From Streptococcus mitis (GTDB taxonomy: Bacteria > Bacillota > Bacilli > Lactobacillales > Streptococcaceae), in assembly GCF_001579045.1 (NCBI RefSeq), contig NZ_KQ970262.1, positions 432,236 through 472,110 on the forward strand: 39,875 nucleotides of DNA, written 5' to 3'. The notes below the pieces were generated by a model that saw nothing but the letters and a program-made list of their open reading frames with translations, made no database searches and had not been told where the DNA came from. Made by a program: the position numbers and the translations under genes. This document shows positions 18,228 through 26,040 of the stretch, piece by piece (within the stretch, counting starts at the first letter, position 1; every line of letters starts with the position of its first letter).

Positions 18228-18998
18228 CTACAAACCATTTCGATTAGTTAAATCTTTCAATCTTTCTTCTCCAGATTTAAGCATCTCTTTCTCCACTTGA
18301 TTCCATTCTCCAAATAGTAAATCATGAAGAACGGTTGCTGCTGAAGTTGTATTTTCTTTTGAATCATATACACAACTTCTATCTCGTTGATAAATTTGAA
18401 TTCTTTCAAAGATAGCTAGTTCTTCCAATTGTCGTGTATTATCAACTAGATGATTTACAATCAAATCATGATGTTCTCTTGGAGTTGCGCGTGCTTGATT
18501 TGGATTGATAGCGTACAGTTCTTCGTATCGGATAAGAGTGCTCAGATAGGACAATTCGGGCTTTGTTCCAATTAAGGCTAATTGTACTTCATATCCCTTA
18601 CTTTTCAAGAGTTGTGCCGTTTTCTTTGGAACATCAATCGTTCGTAAAGTTCCCTCTATCAAAAGATTGTATCCCAAATGACTCAATTCTGTTACTAAAG
18701 ACTCTACCATTTTACCTGCAAAATCTTTGGTGTATTCAACACTATCTTTGCCATATTCTTGCTGCAGTTCTAAATAGTGTGGATGTTGAGAGCGAAAACT
18801 ATCGCCATCTATGATAACAATATTTCCTTGAAATTCTTTCTGTTTAATACGATGAATTGTAGTCTTACCAGCACCACTTTGCCCTCCAAGCAAAATCGCT
18901 ATAGGTTGCTTACTGGACTTTTTTCCTCTTGTCAGAGAACGAAGATTCCGTGCTAGAGCATGTTTGAATTCACTATCAGTATAATCTTGGATTTCCAT
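18228..18998 (-). CDS. pezT: PezT zeta-family toxin (UDP-N-acetylglucosamine kinase)
   Basis: A 256-residue zeta toxin. It phosphorylates UDP-GlcNAc, which blocks peptidoglycan synthesis and lyses growing cells when the antitoxin is lost. Walker A is GGQSGAGKTT (residues 38-47), and the catalytic aspartate lies in IIDGDSFRSQHP (about 63-74). The family's EGTLRTIDVP motif is also present. Its ATG overlaps the pezA stop region by one base, so the pair is translationally coupled. Length equals the pneumococcal island toxin. It stabilises the element in the cell line. Confidence 0.95.
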   Translation of the reverse strand: MEIQDYTDSEFKHALARNLRSLTRGKKSSKQPIAILLGGQSGAGKTTIHRIKQKEFQGNIVIIDGDSFRSQHPHYLELQQEYGKDSVEYTKDFAGKMVESLVTELSHLGYNLLIEGTLRTIDVPKKTAQLLKSKGYEVQLALIGTKPELSYLSTLIRYEELYAINPNQARATPREHHDLIVNHLVDNTRQLEELAIFERIQIYQRDRSCVYDSKENTTSAATVLHDLLFGEWNQVEKEMLKSGEERLKDLTNRNGL

Positions 18999-19474
18999 TA
19001 GGCTACCATCCGTTTTTCAGATATCTCTAACATACGTTCAATTCCATCCAAATAGCCGCTATACCTCTCTATTTCATCAAAATTATCTACTAAATAGATA
19101 TTCGTATGAATCAAGTCAGATAGATCATCACTCATTAAAATCCAAGGATTAGATTCATCATCAATGCTAATTCCCTGACTATCTTGATAACGATAGAGTC
19201 GTGATAATAGATTAGCTCCTCTTTCTTTCACAATTTCAATTTTTAAAGTCAATTCATAATCTTCAACAGGATTGAGCATTTTATCTTCTCCTACAATATC
19301 GACATAAGATACATTAAACTTCTGACAAATGATGTCTATTAGTTCCGTAGAGACTGAACTCGTTCCATTTTCATACCGGCTCAAGCTATTTCGAGAAATT
19401 CCTACAATTCGGGCAAAGTCGTCTTGTGTTAAGTCATGTGTTTTACGTAAGGATTTTATGTTCTTTCCAATCAT
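18998..19474 (-). CDS. pezA: PezA antitoxin, XRE-type autorepressor
   Basis: A 158-residue antitoxin with an N-terminal helix-turn-helix (LRKTHDLTQDDFARIVGISRNSLSRYENG, residues 9-37) that represses the operon. The helical C-terminal half covers the ATP site of PezT. It precedes pezT and overlaps it by one base. AAAGGAG lies nine bases before the start. A TGCACC/GGTGCA palindrome at 19527-19544 is its probable operator. Confidence 0.94.
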   Translation of the reverse strand: MIGKNIKSLRKTHDLTQDDFARIVGISRNSLSRYENGTSSVSTELIDIICQKFNVSYVDIVGEDKMLNPVEDYELTLKIEIVKERGANLLSRLYRYQDSQGISIDDESNPWILMSDDLSDLIHTNIYLVDNFDEIERYSGYLDGIERMLEISEKRMVA

Positions 19475-19502
19475 GGCAAACTCCTTTTATTTTTATACCA
19501 CC

Positions 19503-19544
19503 ATTATAACATTTAGAAAAAGTAAATGCACCATTTTTGGTGCA
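19503..19544 (-). promoter_or_regulatory. pezAT promoter and operator
   Basis: On the minus strand TGTTATAAT is an extended -10 (19503-19508 and flank), about 30 bp before pezA. Upstream, TGCACC and GGTGCA form an 18-bp palindrome (19527-19544) directly after the stop codon of the upstream gene. It matches the type of site bound by PezA. Confidence 0.7.
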
Positions 19545-19817
19545 TTATTGGCTGTTTTTCCTAAATCTCTCTAAATTCTTCTCCAATTGTTCCTTATGAA
19601 GTTGATTCTTAGCTTCCTTTAATGTGTCGTCCAAAGTTTCTTCTCTGTAAGTTGCTTCTGTTTTTAGTTGTTGTGATTCTTGATTTGGAGTGAAAATGAT
19701 ATCTAGCAGTCGGTCTATTTTTTCAAGATCTTGGACAGACATATCAGATAGTCTATGAATCAGCTTTTTAAATACATCACTATTGTCGTGATTTTTCTTA
19801 AAAAATGTTGTAAACAT
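19545..19817 (-). CDS. Small hypothetical protein of Tn5252-like elements
   Basis: A 90-residue, hydrophilic, largely helical protein (DVFKKLIHRLSDMSVQDLEK and a Lys/Glu-rich coiled-coil tail). No known domain is recognised. It lies 37 bp downstream of the next small gene on the same strand and stops exactly at the pez operator. It is probably part of the upstream operon of small mobile-element proteins. Confidence 0.6.
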   Translation of the reverse strand: MFTTFFKKNHDNSDVFKKLIHRLSDMSVQDLEKIDRLLDIIFTPNQESQQLKTEATYREETLDDTLKEAKNQLHKEQLEKNLERFRKNSQ

Positions 19818-19854
19818 CTATAACCTCTCAAAAAAAGCAGCCTATCAGGACTGC

Positions 19855-20238
19855 TTAGTGTAATTCGGAAATCGCATCATAAATGGACTGCAATTTCTTA
19901 TTGTCTTTATTCTTTGTGTCGATCAACGTATGTAGCTCTTCAATTTTCTTTTGACTACTTTGAATATCGCTATTGTTATCCGCAATAAGTCTTTTAAGAT
20001 GTTGCTGATAACTTGTAGTGATATCTGTCTCTTTTCCTGTTCTAACCTCTGTAACTTTAGGTTTAGAACTAGGATTTGATTCCGTCACAGGTGCTTGTTT
20101 TCGCTTTTGAAAAGCTGCTTCATAATTTACATCATTACCTCCTTGATGATTTCCAAATAAGGCCGCAATTTTATCTGGATCTTCTTGATTTTCTGATTTA
20201 CTCTCTAATGGTTGATTAAAATTCCAATCTTTTGTCAT
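19855..20238 (-). CDS. Hypothetical coiled-coil protein
   Basis: A 127-residue hydrophilic protein. The N-terminal 75 residues look disordered (Gly, Pro, Ser, Lys), and the C-terminal part (SYQQHLKRLIADNNSDIQSS onward) is a likely coiled coil. There is no signal peptide or catalytic motif. It starts four bases inside the end of the upstream gene (ATGA overlap), so the two are translationally coupled. Function unknown. Confidence 0.65.
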   Translation of the reverse strand: MTKDWNFNQPLESKSENQEDPDKIAALFGNHQGGNDVNYEAAFQKRKQAPVTESNPSSKPKVTEVRTGKETDITTSYQQHLKRLIADNNSDIQSSQKKIEELHTLIDTKNKDNKKLQSIYDAISELH

Positions 20239-20468
20239 TCACTCATTTCATCCTTTCTAAATTCAGAATCATCGAATTGTCTTTCTCTACCAAAGGCATG
20301 GTCAAGAGCTTCTTCAAAACTCATGTGACTAATGCTTTGACGCCTTTTGAACGTCGCAAACATCGCTGTCTCCAGTTGCTCTTTGTAAGCAGCGAGTTTT
20401 TCTGTCTCTCTTGCTACCTTGCTTTCTTGCCTAGTGACCTTTTCTTCTAAGCGTTCAATAATGGTCAT
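20235..20468 (-). CDS. Small hypothetical coiled-coil protein
   Basis: A 77-residue charged helical protein beginning MTIIERLEEKVTRQESKVAR and ending in an acidic tail (FGRERQFDDSEFRKDEMSE). GGAGGAT lies before the start. It is coupled to the downstream 127-residue gene by a four-base overlap and follows the TOPRIM gene by 50 bp. Genes of this size occupy the same place in other Tn5252-type elements; no function is known. Confidence 0.65.
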   Translation of the reverse strand: MTIIERLEEKVTRQESKVARETEKLAAYKEQLETAMFATFKRRQSISHMSFEEALDHAFGRERQFDDSEFRKDEMSE

Positions 20469-20518
20469 ATTCGATCCTCCTTCATTCTAATATTAGCTAA
20501 AACATCTTGATTTTGTTA

Positions 20519-21604
20519 TCACAATTCTAAACATTGAGAGGTTTGTCTTACTGGTTGATTCCTCAATGTCTCTTTTGCAGTCTCGATCATCAATTGTAAA
20601 TCTGATTTCTTTTCTCTAAGGACATCATTCCAGTCTACTTTTTCTTTCCCAGATTCATTATCAGGCAAATCCAGAAAAACAGGAAATCCTGATTGAGATA
20701 ACTTATCAGAAAAATCTTTTCCTGCATCATCACAATCTACCGCAAGTGTCAATAAATCAGGATGATTATCGAAATAGGTAGTGGTATCACGAATTGTATT
20801 GATCAAAGGCAATAACTTTGAAGGTATTACTGTATCCAAAAATTCCAACTTCTGATTTTCTTCAGCTATCAGTCGTAAAGTTTGATAAGCGACAACAGAT
20901 CTTTTTAATCCCTCCATAGATACCAAACGAACATCAGTTAGACTTTGTTGATGAAGTTCGTAATAGCTCATCAAGTCGATAAACGATTCACAAAAGACCA
21001 GTCTATTTGGTTTACCAATATCAAAGGATATTCCAACGTGTCCATGGCTTCCTTTTAGAATCGTTTTTAGCCTCTCTCTAGGAAGAGAGTGATTCTTATA
21101 TATCCCTTGTAAGCTTGCTGCCTGCAGCTTGTGGCGATGATCAAAGCTTTTAAAAACGTTAACAGGTTCAACTGTTTCATTTGTTTTCCAACTAGCTTGT
21201 GCTATCAAACCTTGTTGAATCATCTTTTGTATGATTTCTTCTGAGATTCCTCTACATTCTGTTAAGTAATATCTAGTCAAACTGCAGTTAGAATCTTCTA
21301 CTCTCTTTAAAGGATAATAAAATGGTCTCTCTCTTTTTTCTTGAATAGCTTCTTTTTGAAAAGATTCTTCAGAAAGAAAGGCTAGAGCTTCTTTAAAGGA
21401 AATTCCCTTAACAAGTCGAACAAAATCAATGACATCACCTTGAATATCTCTTGAAAACCATTTAAAAGTATTGGTAGTTGAAAAAATCCGAAATGAATCG
21501 TGTTCAGGATGTTCATAGACACTGCTCGAAACTTGTTTAAAGGAGATACCTAAACGATTGGCTACATCAAGAATTGAAATTTGCTTACATTCTTCTATTC
21601 CCAT
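20519..21604 (-). CDS. TOPRIM/DUF3991 primase-like protein
   Basis: A 361-residue protein with a primase-like N-terminus (residues 1-85: STTNTFKWFSRDIQGDVIDFVRLVKGISFKEAL) that resembles the CHC2 fold without its zinc ligands. A TOPRIM domain follows, with the conserved Glu in RLVFCESFIDLM (about 198-209) and the DxD-type motif in LAVDCDDAGKDFSDKL (about 285-300). Such proteins are common in Firmicute conjugative elements and may prime or process transferred DNA; that role is inferred. It follows the membrane-anchored protein gene by 9 bp. Confidence 0.8.
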   Translation of the reverse strand: MGIEECKQISILDVANRLGISFKQVSSSVYEHPEHDSFRIFSTTNTFKWFSRDIQGDVIDFVRLVKGISFKEALAFLSEESFQKEAIQEKRERPFYYPLKRVEDSNCSLTRYYLTECRGISEEIIQKMIQQGLIAQASWKTNETVEPVNVFKSFDHRHKLQAASLQGIYKNHSLPRERLKTILKGSHGHVGISFDIGKPNRLVFCESFIDLMSYYELHQQSLTDVRLVSMEGLKRSVVAYQTLRLIAEENQKLEFLDTVIPSKLLPLINTIRDTTTYFDNHPDLLTLAVDCDDAGKDFSDKLSQSGFPVFLDLPDNESGKEKVDWNDVLREKKSDLQLMIETAKETLRNQPVRQTSQCLEL

Positions 21605-21613
21605 GCAATATCA

Positions 21614-22255
21614 TCATTTTGTCGTAGTATTTGGCAGTGATGGTATTGATGATGATTCTTCTAAAGTTTTAGGAGTTGCATTATCTAAATCATCTAACCC
21701 AGATTTCCAAACCTGTACTTGATTGACCAATAACTTATCTGGTAGTTTCGAATAAGACAACTTAACCGTTCTGGTTTCTGTCTGATTGGTCTTTGATTGG
21801 TTGGCATTCTTTAAATCGGATACATAGGTTACATTATAAGACACCATAGCAATGGCTTGATTCGTAGTCTGATTGACAAAGATATCAGCTTTTTCAAAAT
21901 GATAATCCAAAATATAATCCTTATACACTTGGTTCATGGCATCATTTTGACTTGACAATTCTTGAGAATAAGCTGATTCAGTCATATAAGGTTGAATACG
22001 TGTATTATTTTCTCCGAGCTTTTCTTTCGTATAGTACTGTGTCAAAAATTCTTTTACAGTATCTGATGACAAAATACTTGCTTTATCTTCTGCTTGTTTG
22101 TCCTCTACAAGTTTAGCTGCAGCCAATTCAATCTCTTTACGACTTTGTTTAGCAGTAGAATGTTGACCAGCAGTATATCCCATCATGAGAATAAAGCTAG
22201 TTGCAGCCACTGCTCCAACACTAATTAAGGCTTTAGTTTTGACTTTATTTAACAT
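21614..22255 (-). CDS. Membrane-anchored conjugation-associated protein
   Basis: A 213-residue protein with one N-terminal membrane segment (about residues 8-28, ALISVGAVAATSFILMMGYT) and an extracellular beta-rich domain containing TMVSYNVTYVSD-like strands. A single helix plus an NTF2-like outer domain recalls VirB8/TcpC-type transfer proteins, but similarity is only in layout. AGAAAGAAGG precedes the start. In intact Tn5252-type elements more transfer genes would lie upstream; here IS debris follows, so the element is disrupted or shortened at this point. Confidence 0.6.
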   Translation of the reverse strand: MLNKVKTKALISVGAVAATSFILMMGYTAGQHSTAKQSRKEIELAAAKLVEDKQAEDKASILSSDTVKEFLTQYYTKEKLGENNTRIQPYMTESAYSQELSSQNDAMNQVYKDYILDYHFEKADIFVNQTTNQAIAMVSYNVTYVSDLKNANQSKTNQTETRTVKLSYSKLPDKLLVNQVQVWKSGLDDLDNATPKTLEESSSIPSLPNTTTK

Positions 22256-22482
22256 CTTAGACCTTCTTTCTATAAAAACTAGGTCAAGAATAACAAAAAG
22301 AACTTGTAAGTTTTATCACATCACAACGAAAGGTAATTCCTACATTTCAGGCGCAAAATCGTACAGTTCAGAGAAAAAAATAAAACTAGCTGTCTTTGAA
22401 GTATAATAGACTTATTGGAAAAAAATAAAATGCATACTGTACTATGCTATACTATAGTTAAGAAAACTATTTACAAAAGATC

Positions 22483-23139
22483 ATGCAACTAACTTCTGAG
22501 AACTTTAAATTATTTATTAGTGTAAAAAAGGACACCTTCCCAACGAAGATATCCTGTCTAAATAAAGCTTATAAAACCAAACACTATAAAGGAGGACGTC
22601 CAAAAACGCTAAGTCTATAAAAACAGTTGATGCTAAACTTGCGTTATTTATTCTATTGACCAACTCTACGTCTCCTAGCTTTTGATTTTGGTCTTGGATT
22701 AGCGACAGTCACCGAACGATAATATTGGTAGAAGATACTCTTCGTTCTTCAGGTCTATTTGCCTTAGACAACTTAAAAGCAGCAAGTGTCACTATAGCTA
22801 TTGATGTCATAGAAAGTCCTATTTCAACGTCCTAAAAGAAACCAAAGTAAAATTATTCAGGAAAAAAGAGACACACCATGAAGACACAAATCATACTCGA
22901 TTTAACACCACTTCATGCCTGCTAATTAGTTTTTTAAGAAGGTCATACACATGATTTTACTCTTTTTAAGAAAGGATAGGTCAAGTTTGCCAGAGCAATC
23001 ACTTGATTTTCTGTATTTGGATTATTTATGCATTATGAATATTCATAATATAACCTTCATTCCTGTTAAAAATTCTAAAAAGCATCTATTGACTGAAGAG
23101 GATAAGAAGTTTAATAGAGATACTTGTAATACGTATTAA
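22483..23139 (+). pseudogene. Degenerate IS5-family transposase
   Basis: Pieces of a transposase can be read in shifting frames along the plus strand. The start MQLTSENFKLFISVKK at 22483 and KHYKGGRPKTLSL (to 22619) resemble the first part of an IS5/IS1381-type protein. SSGLFALDNLKAASVTIAID lies near 22750-22810, and an EKKRHTMKTQIILDLTPLH segment near 22865-22915. SLPEQSLDFLYLDYL and FIPVKNSKKHLLTEEDKKFN lie at 22990-23115. Stops and frameshifts separate them, so the gene is dead. The 22261-22482 stretch before it contains no gene I can support. Confidence 0.7.
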
Positions 23140-23188
23140 AATTGAGCATTTTAATGCTAAGTATAAAACTTTTCAATTTATGGAATCA

Positions 23189-23269
23189 TCAACTATGAGT
23201 TAAAATAATTTTCGAACAAAGGCTGTCCAAAAAACTTGATATAATGCGTTTTATTATGGGAATATTCAT
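23189..23269 (-). CDS. Short peptide ORF divergent from rgg, candidate signal peptide
   Basis: A 26-residue ORF begins MNIPIIKRIISSFLDSL and ends in SKIILTHS. AGGAG (23278-23282 on the minus strand) lies eight bases before the ATG, and a promoter with ideal 17-bp spacing lies at 23320-23348. It is divergent from an Rgg-type regulator, the position typical of SHP pheromone genes. The sequence is hydrophobic and basic with an internal Asp but does not show the classical DI(I/L)IVGG-type SHP ending, so it may be a different kind of signal or spurious. An in-frame ATG 39 bases upstream (23308) has no ribosome binding site and lies almost at the predicted transcript start. Confidence 0.45.
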   Translation of the reverse strand: MNIPIIKRIISSFLDSLCSKIILTHS

Positions 23270-23316
23270 TTCATTTACTCCTGAAATTGAGTTTTTACCC
23301 AGACTCATTAATGTTA

Positions 23317-23348
23317 TTGATATAATCCAATAATAATGATAATATCAA
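23317..23348. promoter_or_regulatory. Overlapping divergent promoters inside an inverted repeat (rgg/peptide operator)
   Basis: TTGATATAATC (23317-23327) and GATAATATCAA (23338-23348) are inverted copies with one mismatch in 11. On the plus strand TTGATA plus 17 bp plus TAATAT points to rgg. On the minus strand TTGATA plus 17 bp plus TTATAT points to the peptide ORF. The two promoters occupy the same 32 bp, so one regulator dimer could switch both. Confidence 0.6.
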
Positions 23349-23429
23349 ATAGTAATAAAAAAATTTGATAGTATTTTTTCATAATCTGTCACGCTTTCTA
23401 ATGATTTTTTATGGTAAATGGAGATAAAT

Positions 23430-24314
23430 ATGATTATAGGTGAAACTTATAGAAAAATACGAGAAGGAAAAGGTATTTCTATTTCTTCATTAGCAGGTGC
23501 AGAAATTTCAAAGTCTCAAATATCTAGATTTGAATTAGGAGAGACAGAAATCTCATTTTTTAAATTATTATATCTACTTGAAAAAATAGGTGTAACACTA
23601 GAGGAGTTTTTGCTTTCATGTAATAATTATCAGCCTTCAGACTTCAATACCTTGATACGCTTAGTTCAACAGGCTGCATACAATCAAGAAATCAAATCAT
23701 TACTTAATATGGTAAGCAAAGAGATGGAACTGTTTAGAGAAACCAAATCTCATTATCATAAGTTAAACGCTATTTTCATTGAAAGTATTATCTATGGAAT
23801 TGATAATACTCATCAATTGAGTAATCAAGACACCTCTTATCTTACTAATTATTTATTTTCTGTTGAAAACTGGGGATATTACGAAATTCTTATTCTTGGA
23901 AATTGTTGTCGAGCAATATTACCAAATTTATTATTTAGATATGCCAAAGAGGCGCTTAAAAAAGGAAAGTTGTATAGTTCTATACCTAGAAATAAACAAG
24001 CTCTCGTTCAATTACTTCTTAATTCACTTCTTATTATGATTGAAAACAGCTTATATGAGGAAGCTTTATTTTTAGAACAAGCTACTAAGAATATATTATC
24101 TAATTCCACAGATTTTTTTGAACAAACTATTCTTTTGTATTTAGAAGGATTTTTTGAACTTAAATTTCATCATAATCAAAAATCAATTTTAAAAATAGAA
24201 GATGCTTTAAAAATTTTTGAATTATTCAATAAAACATTATACAAAAATTATAAAGATTACTACAAAAAAAATATTATCATTTTATTACAATGTGGTAATT
24301 CCTATTTTGAATAA
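23430..24314 (+). CDS. Rgg/MutR-family transcriptional regulator
   Basis: A 294-residue regulator. An XRE helix-turn-helix occupies residues 1-62 (GKGISISSLAGAEISKSQIS and RFELGETEISFFKLLYLLEK), followed by an all-helical repeat domain typical of the RRNPP-type Rgg proteins that bind short peptides. The length fits the family. The start at 23430 is chosen for GGAG six bases upstream; an ATG four codons earlier lacks one. It is very AT-rich and on the plus strand, unlike the mobilisation genes around it, so it is likely separate cargo. Its last 38 bp overlap the convergent peptidase fragment. Regulated genes are unknown; the divergent peptide ORF and the M16-type gene are the obvious candidates. 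Confidence 0.82.
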   Translation: MIIGETYRKIREGKGISISSLAGAEISKSQISRFELGETEISFFKLLYLLEKIGVTLEEFLLSCNNYQPSDFNTLIRLVQQAAYNQEIKSLLNMVSKEMELFRETKSHYHKLNAIFIESIIYGIDNTHQLSNQDTSYLTNYLFSVENWGYYEILILGNCCRAILPNLLFRYAKEALKKGKLYSSIPRNKQALVQLLLNSLLIMIENSLYEEALFLEQATKNILSNSTDFFEQTILLYLEGFFELKFHHNQKSILKIEDALKIFELFNKTLYKNYKDYYKKNIIILLQCGNSYFE

Positions 24315-24970
24315 TTGCTTTTTTTGAAAAACTTTTTAATTCATCTAAAGAAATCAATTCCAGCTCTTCAGCAATACTATCCCAACTTGGAATATCAAAT
24401 AATTTTTCTCTACAAATTGTTTTTAAATATTCATTTTTATTAACTTCACAATTTATGTACAATTCATTGATTACTCTTTTTTTAGCCTTATAAAATAATA
24501 GTTCATCAGATAAATCGGATTCATTAACAAGATTGTTCTCCAGTGTTTTAATCAATTTTTTCTTATAGATTGTAGGTGTTATAGTTACTATTTTTAGTAA
24601 AGTCATATTACTATAAAATATTGGGTATGATACAATACTATATATCCATTGCTTTTGTGTCCTTAACTTATGGCCTAATAATGAATCTTTAATACCAGTT
24701 AACATCGAGTTTAAGATACTTAACATTGCCATTTCATGAGATGATGCTACCATACCAGATATATCTAGATACATAGAAATTTCAGAAAGTTCTTGTTGTT
24801 TATCTAATTCCGTTAAACCAGTTGAAAAAGCCGGAGAGTTAATTTCTACAGATGATCCACTTAAAGGTAACATATTTTCAATACTTATGATTTCACTTTG
24901 TAGAAAACTTGGACCAGCAATAGCAATCTGGAATTCTCCTGCTTGAATATTTTTATATGAAAAATAGCAT
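24277..24970 (-). pseudogene. M16-type (insulinase-like) peptidase, C-terminal half, cut by Tn916
   Basis: About 230 native codons remain. Features of the C-terminal domain of M16 proteins are visible: a segment around LSILNSMLTGIKDSLLGHKLRTQKQWIYSIVS (a G-x-x-S-x-L...LR...YS-like pattern) and a final LISLDELKSFSKKAI stretch. The zinc-binding HxxEH motif belongs to the missing N-terminal half, so this piece cannot be catalytic. The open frame continues to 25008 only because the Tn916 end supplies a start codon and about 14 foreign codons (MISPVFMRITRFLC). The missing half should lie beyond the right end of the Tn916-like element. M16 peptidases occur in several peptide-bacteriocin clusters; its neighbour Rgg makes that idea attractive but unproven. 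Confidence 0.6.
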
Positions 24971-25053
24971 AAAAATCTAGTTATCCGCATAAAAACTGGA
25001 CTTATCACACTTTATCAAGGTCAAAACCACTCAATTTACTACTAATTTACTAC
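24966..25053. other. Tn916 left end with integrase arm-binding repeats
   Basis: The stretch contains the terminal core-type sequence (near 24970-25010) and two direct copies of AATTTACTAC at 25033-25042 and 25044-25053, 11 bp apart. Repeats of this TTTACTAC type are bound by the N-terminal domain of Tn916 Int. The exact junction and coupling bases cannot be fixed without the right end or an empty site. Confidence 0.7.
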
Positions 25054-25138
25054 TTATGAATGAGCTTTGATACGACGATTTATCCTTGAAAAGTGAAGAT
25101 ATAAAGATACTTCCAATAAAATTTGAATATTTAATAGG

Positions 25139-25172
25139 TAGACACTTCAAAAAATGAGGTGTCTATTTTTTT
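25139..25172 (+). terminator. Terminator at the Tn916 left end
   Basis: TAGACAC (25139-25145) and GTGTCTA (25159-25165) pair and are followed by seven T residues. It insulates the transfer genes from outside transcription, or ends a short leader before orf24. Confidence 0.75.
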
Positions 25173-25198
25173 ACCCGATTTTGAAAGGAAGTGAACTT

Positions 25199-25273
25199 AT
25201 GAAAACAAAAAATCAAGAATCAAAAGGTCGTTCCCCACTCTTTAAGACCATCAAACATTCATTCAGCCAATAA
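25199..25273 (+). CDS. orf24: Tn916 Orf24-type small protein
   Basis: A 24-residue basic peptide, beginning MKTKNQESKGRSPLFK. GAAAGGAAG lies six bases before the ATG. It occupies the position of orf24, the first gene of the Tn916 transfer region, 22 bp before orf23. No function is known. Confidence 0.65.
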   Translation: MKTKNQESKGRSPLFKTIKHSFSQ

Positions 25274-25295
25274 AAAAGAAAGGATAGGTAAAAAT

Positions 25296-25610
25296 ATGGA
25301 ACTTAAATTTGTGATTCCCAACATGGAAAAAACATTCGGCAATTTAGAATTTGCTGGCGAGGATAAAGTCGTTCAGCGAAGAATCAACGGACGGCTAACT
25401 GTCTTATCAAGAAGCTATAATCTCTATTCTGATGTTCAAAGAGCAGATGATATTGTGGTGGTGCTTCCTGCTGAAGCTGGCGAAAAACATTTCGGCTTTG
25501 AGGAACGTGTGAAGTTAGTCAATCCACGTATTACCGCAGAGGGCTACAAAATCGGCACTCGTGGTTTTACAAATTACCTTTTACATGCTGACGACATGAT
25601 AAAAGAATAA
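25296..25610 (+). CDS. orf23: Tn916 Orf23, YdcP-family DUF961 protein
   Basis: A 104-residue DUF961 protein homologous to ICEBs1 YdcP. It begins MELKFVIPNMEKTFGNLEF and ends with the family's ADDM motif. In Tn916 the orf23-orf22 pair precedes the coupling protein gene; related ICEBs1 proteins act as helpers for processing or replication of the transferred strand. AAGAAAGGA lies upstream of the start. It is related in sequence to the next gene (shared FGELKF/FGNLEF and ADD endings), suggesting an old duplication. Confidence 0.9.
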   Translation: MELKFVIPNMEKTFGNLEFAGEDKVVQRRINGRLTVLSRSYNLYSDVQRADDIVVVLPAEAGEKHFGFEERVKLVNPRITAEGYKIGTRGFTNYLLHADDMIKE

Positions 25611-25625
25611 AGAAAGAGAGGAAAA

Positions 25626-26012
25626 ATGATGAGATTAGCAAATGGCATTGTATTAGATAAAGACACGACTTTTGGAGAATTGAAATTCTCTGCTCTACGT
25701 CGTGAAGTGAGAATCCAAAATGAAGACGGGTCGGTTTCAGATGAAATCAAGGAACGTACCTATGACTTAAAATCCAAAGGACAAGGACGCATGATTCAAG
25801 TAAGTATTCCTGCCAGCGTGCCTTTGAAAGAGTTTGATTATAACGCACGGGTGGAACTTATCAATCCCATTGCGGACACCGTTGCTACTGCCACCTATCA
25901 AGGAGCAGATGTTGACTGGTATATCAAGGCAGACGATATTGTGCTGACAAAGGATTCTAGTTCATTCAAAGCTCAACCACAAGCAAAGAAAGAACCGACA
26001 CAAGACAAATAG
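25626..26012 (+). CDS. orf22: Tn916 Orf22, DUF961 protein
   Basis: A 128-residue DUF961 protein and paralogue of Orf23, with TFGELKFSALRREV near the N-terminus and YIKADDIVL near residue 105. Two consecutive ATG codons occur (25626 and 25629); GAGAGGAAAA precedes both and either may be used. It lies 15 bp after orf23 and 28 bp before orf21 in one operon. Helper role in conjugative DNA processing is inferred from ICEBs1. Confidence 0.9.
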   Translation: MMRLANGIVLDKDTTFGELKFSALRREVRIQNEDGSVSDEIKERTYDLKSKGQGRMIQVSIPASVPLKEFDYNARVELINPIADTVATATYQGADVDWYIKADDIVLTKDSSSFKAQPQAKKEPTQDK

Positions 26013-26040
26013 TCGCTAGGTAGAAAGGAGACTTTTTCGC

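Larger units (their letters stand above)
10170..24970. mobile_element. Tn5252-family integrative element, integrase/mobilisation end
   Basis: The segment carries an integrase at the chromosome border, a DUF3173 protein, an XRE regulator, a MOBP-type relaxase with MobC-like partners, a UmuC/UmuD-like pair, PezAT and a TOPRIM protein, almost all on the minus strand. This gene set and order match the Tn5252 family of streptococcal ICEs and the related pneumococcal pathogenicity island 1, as recalled. The left border lies between the gdhA terminator and the integrase; no att repeat could be paired because the other end is outside the window. No type IV secretion genes of this family are visible, so the element is either truncated or continues beyond the nested Tn916-like element. 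Confidence 0.75.

Noticed and set aside
23244-23333. A 29-codon plus-strand ORF (starting MRFIMGIFISF) upstream of rgg that could be a pheromone
   Set aside because: It has no ribosome binding site, and the rgg promoter -35 lies inside its end. The opposite-strand 26-codon ORF is better supported.
10170-24970. CRISPR array or spacer-like repeats in the AT-rich mobile region
   Set aside because: Only short phased repeats are present at 11908-11990; there are no regularly spaced 25-40-bp repeats anywhere in the window.
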